From Nectonema munidae (taxonomy: Eukaryota > Nematomorpha > Nectonematoida > Nectonematidae), in assembly GCA_030549495.1 (NCBI GenBank), contig JAUIRK010000207.1:534918-598917 (forward strand): a stretch of 64,000 bases of DNA, read 5' to 3'. The notes below the pieces were generated by a model, which saw only the letters and a list, made by a program, of their open reading frames with translations, made no database searches and was not told the DNA's origin. Positions 26,201-35,383 of this stretch are shown here, piece by piece (positions within the stretch are counted from its first letter, which is position 1; each line of letters starts with the position of its first letter). Both the position numbers and the translations under genes were made by a program.

Positions 26201-29200
26201 TTTCAAAAGTGTTATAGTCAAAATGTAAAAATTATAAGAAAAAAATAAAATAAAATGATGTGAAAATTACAAAACTCTACATTTAAAAATAGCAAATATA
26301 GCTTCTGAGGGTTGAATGTCAAAGGCCAAAAACAACCGCTAAGAGACGCCAACCTGGATGCAATATTCTTCTGAGCACAGGAAATATAATATAAGGAGTA
26401 TAGAGAAAGCTAAAATGACGAGAATAGAATATATCAAACAATTGCCCTTTTGCAGATAAAGCAATCGGAGGTTGCACAGTGATTGAGATTCATGTATGAA
26501 TCAAAGAAAAACTTTTGCAATATCTTTTGAAACTTTTTGATATGAATAGGATCATGAATAGGATTAAACCTAATAGATTATGCTCATATGCTCTTTGAAT
26601 TCCCGAAAAAGAATATAATCATATAAATCTATATGATTATATGTTATATTCATAAATATATCCGTGTTTATATTCGCTTAATAAATTGTATTAAATGTCA
26701 AATGCCCTCTTTCTCTTTATTTGTAGAATCAATTTCTTTTCCTCTTCTTCAGTTGTCCGGGAGGGAATTGTCCACAGGGCAATTTTGCTAGAAGCATTTT
26801 TTAAGTTAAAAAGCGTTATAATTTGAGCTTATAATGAGTATGAAAAAATAAATAAAAATCTAAAAATTAATTCTACTCTCATTCATAAGCACGGCATTGA
26901 ATGGTCAACGGGTACCTTCACGCTGAACTTGACACCTGAGTGGCACTATACGTCAAAAATATAAATTATTACAAAGATGAATCAAAAGAAATCAATCTTC
27001 TTAATTTTATTGACTCCATCATAAGTTGTCTGCAAATAATTCAAAATTTAGTAAATTCTTATAAAGTTCTTCTTCAAAATTGATGGAGACAACAAAATTA
27101 TATAGTTTCAATTTTTGAAATAAATGATAGCTAAAAAATCGAATGTAAACTTTTCTAACACTCCGAATAATATATCCTTTAGAGATCATTAGAAGTCTAT
27201 TTTTGAGACTATGTTTATGTTTAGTCAAATTCATGAGATAAAATTTACCATATCGCCAAAAATTCTCCCCTCTTTCTCTGGGAACTCTGAAGTCCATACG
27301 CCGTCCTCCTGTTGAGACCACTGTTCTAACCAGTCCCTTCTTCACCCTCTTCTCGTTAAGCATTTTCTTTCTTCTTGATGTAACATATGTTGCTACTTGT
27401 CACAGGCCTGCTCAACTATGACTTGATGGCAAGGAATTGTGTGGCCCGGACCATTGACGAAAAGTGGGAGTACAAGCTGATAAATGAGAACGGCTGCTCC
27501 GAAGACAAATCCATCATCCAAAACTTCATCAAAACTTCTAACTATACGATCTCCAGTTTGTTCTACGCCTTCAAGTTCCCCAACGCTGCCTACATGCGCT
27601 TTCAGTGCGACATCAAACTTTGCTTGAACGAATGCGAAAAGGTTTCCCTTCAATCCATACTTTTTCAATGCTTCAAAGATTGTTATCTTCTTTTATATTT
27701 ATTTCATTTCCATTTTTAAGATGGAGAAATATCATAAGCAGAAGACATATAAATCAACAAATTGATAGCACAATTGGATGTTATAAAGTTCTTCAATTAT
27801 TATAAAATCTCCACCCCACCATCATGATAGAAAAAATTTGAAAATAATTAAGTTATTGAATACTTTAGAGATAAATAAAGAAGTAAACTGGAAAAGATTT
27901 GGTACCGGCTTCTATATAAAAAGTAGTAGCTAATACTATGAGTAATTTTACTACTTATTACAGTAAAATTGATGGAATTGAAGTAAATTTATCGCACTTT
28001 TATGCTACTTAGTAAATTTAGTAAATCTTGCTATTTTTATGTACTTTTTTCAACAAAAAATATTAAATTTTACTACTTTTGGGGCTTGGATTATTTTACT
28101 ATTACAATATTTTAAGCAGTTTCTTTGAACAATTAAATATTTATTTCAACGCTTTTTGTGTCGTATTACCCAAAGAATCTTTAGATCAATCCTGAATTAC
28201 AGAAGAAGAAACAATGAGCACAAAAGTTAAGACTTTTATTGATGGAAGCTTCAGTTCTAAATTAAATTTAGTGTTGTTTGTGACGTTCACACCCATCCTT
28301 TCGGATATCGTGGGCCCGCCTGCATAACTATACCTGGATATATATTATTTTACAAGAGTGTATGTTTCAAATATATAAATACAGCTAAGTGAAAGATACA
28401 TTCCTAACGCAAACGCTTCCAAAGTGGGAAGCACTATCTAACTGTTAAAACATTTCAATTCTTTGGAGGAAGAAAACTGGGATAAAAAACCAGGACTGCT
28501 TCAGCTCTTCAATAAAGGAACTTTTTGGATATTTTTATTTGAATAAAAAAAAACAAAAAATAAAAAAACGCCGTTTAAAAAAGTTTTCTTTTTTGGTTTT
28601 TATTTTATATATTAATTTTTTTAATTTTAATTAATAAATAGTTATACGACTATGTTTATTTTTTTATGAAATTATCAAAATATAATAAAGAGAATGTGTT
28701 AAACCAAATATTAACGCCAGCTAAATCCAATAATTTAATAAAATTTCATTCATAATAGTTTTAACTCTCAGTTTGTGTAAAATTATTTAAAAATGGAGTT
28801 TAATATTTAGTAAAAGTTGAAAAAATCAAATTATGAATTAAAATTTTTGGAAATACTATTCGAAAAAACTTATTTTCAATTTATTTCCAATTTTTGGTAG
28901 TAATTTTAACTACCTAAATAAAAAGTAAATCAATATTTTACTATTCTTCCAATCTAGATAGTAATAAAGGTTAATATTTAGTAAAAATAACTTTTTTACT
29001 TCTTTTACTATCCAACTAGTAATAGAGATCTTTAAATTTTCTTCTAGATATTTCTTTGTTATAGCTTTTGATTTTGATTGGATAAAATCAATCCTTTTAG
29101 TGAGTTTGAGAAGTGTATGCTTAAAATGAACTTTTAATGTGTAATGAAAACAAAAGCGACAAAAGTTACTACTTTAAATGGTTATTGTAACAAGGCATAA

Positions 29201-32200
29201 CTTTAATACTATTCTTGATGATTAAAATACAACATGGTAAATTTACTATTTTTAGTAGAAAATGCCGGTACAATGAGTTAAAACATCTGAAGGAAAATGA
29301 TCTTAGATGAAAGATTCTAGGTTTTCTATATCACCAACATTGGTATTGCTGACCCTAACAAGAAAATATTGTAAAAACTTATTAATTCCAGAAAACAGTG
29401 AACTTCTAATTAAAAGAAAAGCCAAAGAAAGATAAAACAATTAAAGCTAAATGAGAGAATATTAAACATCTACGGATGAAAATATTTTCATGGAAGATAA
29501 AACAACATAAGGATGATGCAACATAGAGAAAGTAAAATGATTTGAGATTAAATATTGCAGAATTAGGAACAGCGAAAGCAAACTAATATAGTGAAATTTA
29601 AAAAATGTAAAAGAAATTTAAATATTTAGATCTAAAGACAGTTTTAGAATACTTTTATCTGTATTAATTACGCTAGATGTAGTCATTAATTTACAATGAT
29701 TTGTATATGTCAAAAATAGGTGAGTAAATAATTTATTTTAAATATAATTGATTTGTTTTAACTTCCTCTTCTCCAATTTTAATTTTTGTATTGGATCTAC
29801 TAGACTCCAGTAGAGGATCTATACACATAATAAAAGATTGAGTCATTTATTTTCTGTATGATACCTTTTTTTTTTAAAGATTGCAAAGAATAGAAGTAAT
29901 GCATTTGCAGCAAACAATTAAAAAGACATTTAACTTATTTTCTCTTCCAATATATAATATCTCTGGATCTAGAGATGTCAAATGTTGCCATAATTGTCTG
30001 CTTCTTCTATTCTTCAGGCAATTAGGAAACGACCACGTATCTATTTTCATACAATTTCCAATGTATACTTACATTACAATTAATAGCACTACTTAAATTA
30101 ATAGTGAAAAGTTTCTACTGCTCCATTCATTGAAATGGAGTTTCACTTTTTAATATTAACATTCAATCTGTTGTTCTTGATTTTCTTGAACTTTTGTTTA
30201 TAAATTAAGTAATTAACTTTAAATATTGTGTATTCTTCAAACTTTAATTGCAAAAGTCGTTAATTGAGAAGATATTAATTTCAAAAAAACATTATGCGAA
30301 CTTCTCTAATTAGCTGTTATAAGATTGGGTTGACAGTTGAGAACAGGTATTGACATTTTAACCGGTGTAAAATTTAAAATTAACTGTCAGATCTTAATGC
30401 CATCACTAAAGGATGAGCGCAGACATGCTTATCTCTATCCTTTAGTGAGGGTGTTGAACTCTCTCTGCACCACTTCAATACAGAGATTTATAGAGAAAAT
30501 TTCAACTATCGAAACTTTTCTTTTGTCGAATAAAAAAGCCTGAAATTCTTGTAAATACAATAAAACTTTATAGGAATCATAAATTTGATTTTTTTTATAT
30601 TTAGATATTTTGTAGTGACAATCACGAATACTATTCCAAGAAAAAGAGGAAGCGTCGAAGTGAGGCCAACTTCACGAAAGAAGTAGATGTCGTATTCAAG
30701 GCCAATGAAAGTGTTCAAAGCAACAAAAGCATCGACCAAATCATCGAAACTACGCTCCTTGAAGTCCGCGATCTCAAGGAGATCTCTGAAGACACTTTCT
30801 CTAACATACCCCTCAAAGGTTCATCTCTTTCTGGCTGTTTCATTTTCAAAAAATCTTCAACATATGTTATTTGCCATTTTTTAGTCTTCACACAGAGATA
30901 TATTGAGGCGCGTTAATACACTCTCTCAAAATATTTTTAAAAAAAAAAGACCCATATGGGACAATACAGATCGCCTTTTCATTAATTTTTTCCTGCCCCT
31001 CCTTTATTTTAGAAGTTAAAATTTGCAATAACTCGAATATTTGCTCATCTCTAAGGAAATTTGGTTTCTAAGTGGAGTTGACAACTCTCAAAAATAAAAT
31101 ATAAGTTTATTTTTCTTTATTTTATCAAAAAACTTTATGATTATACCAAAAAATGTTATTAATTGGCATGCAGCTAAATTTTCTTCTAGGTACGTCTCTT
31201 CTACAGCTTTTGATTTTTAATTGGAGAAGTGCATGTTTTTAAAATAAATTTTTATTAAAGGTTATATCTTCCATTTTGAAAAATGACAGTCACATTTTTT
31301 TCATTACTCACTCAAATTTACATTAAGATAAAAATTAGAAAAAATTCAATTATTTTGCTAATTTAGCAGCTCTTTTCATCCTAATATTTTTCCTTTTTTT
31401 TCACTTTTGAATGCGAGAAAGATAAAAAGTTAAACACTATTTTTAATAAAGACAATTAAGCATTTTACTTTTTTGATCAAAATATTTGAGTTATATTAGG
31501 TATTATATTAACTCCCTAAGATTTGACGCTAAAATCATTGTTTTTCCACATTCCGGATAACTTGATTACTCGATTTTTTTTAATGTTCTCTTCGCAGTAA
31601 GAGGGTTGACTATATCTTTGAATATTATTTTTTACTTGATATTTTGTCATCATTTTTTGATAAAAATAATAATAATAAATGGAAATATTCCTTTCCTATT
31701 AGAGCAAAATTATTTTGGGAATCTATACTCAAAGCAATTCAAATCATAAGATTTAAAACATATGATTGCATCTTTTGAATTACTGCTTCCAATATAATCC
31801 GTCTTTCTATTTGAAAATCATGTTCAGAAACAATGCGCATATCTCTCAGAAATATTGTTTCCAAATATATATATATATATATAAATGATATATGTATATC
31901 TGTGTTTAAACTTCCTCCTTCAAATACCAATCAAATACAGCATGTAGAAAAACTGTTCAGATATCCTATTTCATGTTCTTATACAAACGAATAAAATTCT
32001 TAATTTTTGATACAATGAGAGAGAGAGACGAATAATGCAGAATTAAGACAAGAATAAGATTATATAAATTTTATTCTTCTTTTAAAACTATAATAGCTGT
32101 CAATTAAAGATTTTAACATTTGGCCAATGAGATATTAATCAATGAGATTCGTATTTTATGCTAACTAATGATAACTTTTCTCTTTTTAGAAGATCCAAGT

Positions 32201-32320
32201 AAGAAGTGTTTATCGATGACTCAAATTGTGACAGGTCTTTCAGTTTCAAGTGCAATCATTTTGATTGGACTAATTATCTTAGTCATATCCATCAAAGAAA
32301 TAAAAGAGAAGAATAAGTAG
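10603..32320 (+). CDS. EGF-like and ZP domain transmembrane protein (whole gene)
   Basis: Proposed exons: 10603-10680, 10800-10989, 12601-12696, 13859-13975, 14526-14651, 17050-17172, 17379-17552, 19122-19205, 19266-19391, 22412-22611, 24036-24169, 24906-25048, 27406-27641, 30605-30818 and 32190-32320. Every boundary has GT/AG and all phases agree, giving 723 residues. Order: signal peptide (1-23), LDLa-like segment (about 45-89), EGF-like domains (about 90-330), a linker, a ZP domain (373-610), KKKRKRR (621-627), a linker and a membrane helix (693-715) with a short basic tail. ZP proteins with EGF modules polymerise in the apical extracellular matrix after cleavage at the furin-type site; uromodulin and OIT3 have a similar layout. 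I cannot name an arthropod orthologue. Exons are richer in G and C than the introns, which carry many mobile elements. The exact start and the 19206-19265 intron are the least certain points. Confidence 0.88.
12601..19391 (+). CDS. EGF/ZP gene exons 3-9: EGF-like repeats and linker
   Basis: Each exon is a phase 1-1 module, the usual exon design of EGF repeats. Exon 3 (12601-12696) is a short cysteine-rich EGF ([12 protein letters not shown]). Exons 4 (DMNEC), 5 (DMDEC) and 6 (DIDEC) are calcium-binding EGF modules with the C-x-N-x(3,4)-[FY]-x-C signature ([30 protein letters not shown]). Exon 7 (17379-17552) adds a lysine-rich lead, then an atypical EGF ([11 protein letters not shown]). It has two in-frame acceptors 12 bases apart (exon start 17379 or 17391). 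Exon 8 (DINEC) stops after its fourth cysteine, so its third disulphide cannot form as usual. Exon 9 is a cysteine-free linker with many S, K and Q. Confidence 0.85.
14745..14874. mobile_element. piggyBac-type MITE
   Basis: A 130-bp element has terminal inverted repeats CCCATTTACGACCAA and its complement with one mismatch (right end TTGGTCTTAAATGGG). It is flanked by TTAA on both sides (14741-14744 and 14875-14878). TTAA targets and ends starting with CCC are the hallmark of piggyBac elements. Inside are three near-direct repeats of TCGTCTGC. It lies in the intron after the third calcium-binding-type EGF exon (exon 5), only 94 bp past the donor. Confidence 0.8.
15611..15915. mobile_element. 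Foldback element with 119-bp inverted arms
   Basis: The left arm (15611-15729) and right arm (15797-15915) are inverted copies with a single difference seen (it leaves a G-U type pair in RNA). They are separated by 67 bases. The whole is flanked by the 6-bp direct repeat GTCATT (15605-15610 and 15916-15921), consistent with insertion as a unit. The loop has its own palindrome (ATACGAG...CTCGTAT) and a partial copy of an arm-end word (TGCACGTATAGTGC against TGCACGGATAGTGC). In the transcript of the host gene it would form a nearly perfect 119-bp RNA hairpin. No coding capacity is seen. Confidence 0.85.
18405..18925 (+). mobile_element. LINE fossil, C-terminal end of reverse transcriptase ORF
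   Basis: The plus strand reads [48 protein letters not shown] and [20 protein letters not shown] followed by NRLDVFW, in that order. This is the standard closing section of non-LTR reverse transcriptase proteins (LY..LIRP.LEYG, IE..QRR.TK, P.L..RR.RGDMI..YKI, NDWNSLP). A stop codon after LKNK (at about 18586) and a frame change near 18740 break the frame. Only the 3' end remains, as is usual for 5'-truncated LINEs. It lies in an intron of the EGF/ZP gene, in the same orientation. Confidence 0.8.
22412..27641 (+). CDS. EGF/ZP gene exons 10-13: ZP domain
   Basis: Exon 10 opens the ZP-N half with [14 protein letters not shown] and [11 protein letters not shown], the conserved pattern C...M.v.l...F.G.vY.kG. 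Exon 11 has the strongest signature, [19 protein letters not shown] followed by VCEYP, near the end of ZP-N. Exon 12 is a serine-rich linker leading into ZP-C ([13 protein letters not shown]). Exon 13 continues ZP-C with the expected cysteines ([36 protein letters not shown]). The order and spacing leave no gap, so the domain is complete. ZP domains form extracellular filaments. The exons have visibly higher GC than flanking introns of up to 2.9 kb. Confidence 0.92.
23154..23253 (+). repeat. Poly-G tract with A-run interruptions
   Basis: About 100 bases are almost only G, interrupted by runs of 8-10 A. It lies in an intron of the ZP gene. If real, it could form very stable G-quadruplexes. Long featureless G runs in such AT-rich DNA are also a known artefact of two-colour short-read chemistry, so it may be an assembly fault. 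Confidence 0.7.
25687..26010. repeat. Dispersed intronic repeat, copy A
   Basis: The end of this region (GTTACAGTAACTACTTTAA, then ACTATTCTTCGTAATTAAAA and GTAAATTTACTATTTT) matches 29150-29270 word for word with small changes. It includes an open frame at 25687-25941 without a known domain. It is probably a decayed mobile element of unknown type. Confidence 0.45.
26167..26193. repeat. TATCA pentanucleotide microsatellite
   Basis: Five tandem copies of TATCA in an intron. A TA-rich dinucleotide stretch (about 26055-26080) lies just upstream. Confidence 0.8.
28273..28356 (-). repeat. Structured GC-rich dispersed repeat, copy 2
   Basis: This inverted, shorter copy of 878-1022 shares both ends and the CACGATATCCGAAAGGATGG core with its GAAA-capped hairpin. 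The second hairpin differs by two C-to-T changes (GTGTGAACGTC instead of GTGCGAACGCC). These keep pairing through G-U and may be CpG decay. The central GTCC/GGAC part is missing. It lies in an intron of the ZP gene. Confidence 0.55.
29140..29275. repeat. Dispersed intronic repeat, copy B
   Basis: Similar to 25890-26000 (TTACTACTTTAA, TACTATTCTTGATGATTAAA, GTAAATTTACTATTTTT). Just upstream, about 29040-29120 also resembles 31187-31260 (CTTCTAG...AGCTTTTGATTTT...TTGG), so several pieces of one repeat family sit in these introns. Confidence 0.4.
30605..32320 (+). CDS. EGF/ZP gene exons 14-15: furin-type site and membrane anchor
   Basis: Exon 14 starts [11 protein letters not shown] and then KKKRKRR-SE, a strong proprotein-convertase site placed just after the ZP domain, where ZP precursors are normally cut. 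It goes on with a polar linker that has two or three N-glycosylation sequons (NFT, NES, NKS). Exon 15 (32190-32320) encodes DPSKKCLSM, then a hydrophobic helix ([19 protein letters not shown] and a few more residues), and ends with a short charged cytoplasmic tail and TAG at 32318-32320. AATAAA at 32372-32377 and at 32707-32712 are candidate polyadenylation signals. Confidence 0.88.
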
Positions 32321-34130
32321 TGAAAGAAACGCTAACTTTTTCCAATCGAATGCATTGCACTAAATTCCACCAATAAAAATCTAAACCTGCACTTCATTCA
32401 AACTCTACACTTGTTATCTTATATCCTCTCAGTGGCGTTGTGAAAAGATTTTAACTGTGATCAACTTACGCCTTATACCACTCAAGAATCATTACAAATT
32501 TTAAATCGAATTTTCAAATCTTGTTTTTATTTTTCCGTACCTTATGTGTATACTTTTTTATCAATACCTTGTTTTGGAAATTAACCTCCTGTGATAACAT
32601 TAAAATTTTTTCACAAACATTTGTAGGCGCTGAATGCGTGTAATGATTCTGTGCAAGTGGACTAATCATGTTCAACCTGTGATTTCAATATTTTTATTTA
32701 TCCTGAAATAAAGTCATTTATTTTATTTGATTTTCGTGTTCCAATACGACTTGATGCATATTTATCTTCCCCTTTTTTTCTCCAAGGGCCGTGTTTCCCA
32801 AAACCGCTTCTATATACTCATCAGGGTCCTTTAAATTACTAAAAGAGTTCAGAAAACTTTGATCAATCTTAAGACAAGAAATTTTACTTTTTCATGTTAT
32901 TTCAATTTTTTGCTCAATTTTTCATTTTACACTTCATTCAAAAAATTACTTTTGGAATGAGATTCATCGGTCCATAATGAGACAGAGAATAAAAGGCTAA
33001 AAATATATTATGAAATGTAGATTTTATTAATTTCAATAAAGAACAGGTTAACAACCAGATGATACGATGCCTATAATGTAAAGTGGAATATTTGTATAAA
33101 GAAGCATTTATAAGCGCAGACAATTCATATTTTGGGAAAGTCGACAATTGGCGACTCAAATCGTTAACTGGTTACAATAACTTATTTGTTCCATGTGCCT
33201 TTGTAGTCCATACATCAAAATCAAATCTGAAAGTGTTGTATTTTGTAGTTAAAATAGAGTACTTTGACTTGAGGTGCCATGATTAAGTTAGTGCTATGAA
33301 AGGTTTAAGAATCTAATAAAAAATTTAGCATAATATATTCCAACAATAACATCATTTTATAAAAAGGTCGTAAAAAAAGAATTATGAAGGGTGCTTTAAT
33401 TTTTTCAATGAAGTGGTGACATACCCAACCCAATTGAAGCCTCAAACGGATGTTAATCCTCTCTCTCTCTCTCTCTCTCTAAAGTTCCAATAAGACTTGG
33501 AAAGATTGAAAAGGAAATAATACATGCATATAGGCAAGAGAAATAAGAAGAGGCGCTGTAACTAACAGCCTTCAATACATCATTAAATAGCCTACGATGT
33601 TTGTATCCCATTTTAATGAAGGATATAACAAATAATTATGAATGAATGACCACATACTACATCTTTTCTGGGACGCGCTTTGTAAGCCAATGTGCCAATG
33701 TTTTAATTCTTTTAATCTTACAAATATTCTTGCAAGTTTGATACCTACATTTATTTATTTATTCTGATATTCTTCTTCTCTCAGTTTCGTGCTGTTTCCG
33801 CCTCCATATGGATCATAGCCGCATATGAGAAACACTTGCATCGCTTTCTGTCTGGAATACCTTTTTGTTCTGATGTATTTTATTCAACTTTCTTTTTGTC
33901 TTTCTAAGTTTGGCCTTGTGATTTAGTGTTTGCACACTCAACTTTGTATAAATCTAAAGTGATAAAGAATATTTCTACAATTCTAACCTTGAAATTTATT
34001 GATATAAGGATGAAAACGAAGAATTGCAAGCAAAAACTTTTTCACTAAGCAAAACTCTCAAAATGGGATGAAATGTTAAGTGCATTCATTCTTGGGAAAA
34101 TTTAATATCGGAGCACTCATTGAATAATCT
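32321..34130. other. Intergenic region after the EGF/ZP gene
   Basis: It holds the 3' untranslated region with AATAAA at 32372 and 32707. A CT dinucleotide run of about 22 bases is at 33459-33480. No coding sequence is supported; short open frames at 32938-33286 overlap on both strands and show no domain. Confidence 0.5.
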
Positions 34131-34137
34131 TCAAAAA

Positions 34138-34680
34138 AAAACATAATTAGACCTATTGTCCATTTACAAAAAGTCAATTTTGACAAATTTTCAATAGACA
34201 AAATCTATTCGACCAAATATTCGTGTACAAAAAGTTGATTAGACCAAACGATTTTCAACAATAAATTCATTCGATCAATCATCCATATCCATTTGACCAA
34301 TCATCCATCAAAATAATTCGACAATTGTTTATGATAAAAAGTTAATTCTATTAATTGTTCCATGGATGAAAAGTCGATTCGATCAATTCTCCATCTATAA
34401 AAAAGTACTTCGGGCCTAATAGACGTTTACAAAAAGCCCATTCTAATAGTTTAACACAGATGAAAAAATAATTCGACCAATCCTCGATAGACAAAAAATT
34501 CATTCAACCAATTGACTATTGAGTTAAAAGTCCATTTGACCAATAGACCATCGAGAAAAATTTATTTGATCAATTGTCAATCGAAAAGAAATAATTCGAC
34601 AAATTGTCCACCGAAAAAAAGTAGATGTCTATTTTTGAATCGAAAAATACCATTTGACCAATTCCCCTTCTGCCTTTTTA
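34138..34680. repeat. Degenerate tandem repeat of ATTCGACCAATTGTCCA-like units
   Basis: About 540 bp is built of diverged units of roughly 30 bp containing (A/T)TTCGACCAATTGTCCAT followed by ATNNACAAAAAGT. Units differ much from one another, so the array is old. It lies just beyond the 3' end of the homeobox gene. Confidence 0.6.
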
Positions 34681-35323
34681 GGCAAGTATTTACTTTGTAA
34701 GTTTGATAATTTGTTTGTTATTGAGTCCCATGGTTTATTTGATGGTCAATTATTCAGTTAGTTGTTCTTTATAGTTGTGAGTTTTTTATTTGAAAAAAAA
34801 TAGTTGTTCAATTTTTTTTATTTATTTTTTTTTTATTTATATTTGATATTATTTCTTTTCTTATTGAATCTTGGCAAAATGCTCGCAATTATTTGTAAAT
34901 CTCTTAACGAAACAACATTTTTAATGTAGTAATTAATTTGCTAAGTTTGACCCGCCGTTTTGCCATATTTCATGTATTTAAGAAATACAACAATTTAGTC
35001 TCCCTTTAATCTACTTAATTCAAACTAGTTAAAAAAAGACACTATTTATGTTCAATTTGTGATTAGTTACTGATAAATAATTGAAAATTTACTCTTTAAA
35101 AAGTTCGATTTTTTGATGTAAATAGCAGTAAAGATTGAATTCAAAAAGAGCAAAAAACTATACACACAAAACTAGCACTAAGCTCGGCTTTACCTTAGCT
35201 TTGTATGAATCAATTCTTCAAAAAGGAAGTTTATTTGTAAAGTATATAGGAATAGTTTTCTATTTTTGAATTTAGTATTGAAAAAGTTTGATATATGTTG
35301 TTGTGAGTTTAATTTTCTTGCTT

Positions 35324-35383
35324 TTATGATTTCTTCTTTTCATTTTTGCTTTTCATCCTCCTGTTTTGAAACCAAATCTTGAT
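35324..35383 (-). CDS. Homeobox gene exon 3: recognition helix
   Basis: Twenty codons including the stop, starting right after an acceptor (ATTTTTTCATTTAAG on the minus strand). It encodes IKIWFQNRRMKSKNEKKKS. This is homeodomain positions 45-60 plus a three-residue tail. It is too short for ordinary ORF finding and sits 5.8 kb from exon 2. Confidence 0.9.
   Translation of the reverse strand: MKIWFQNRRMKSKNEKKKS

Noticed and set aside
27019-27363. Minus-strand 114-residue frame in a ZP-gene intron
   Set aside because: No recognisable domain; its N-terminal part is less AT-rich but it has no supported partner exon.
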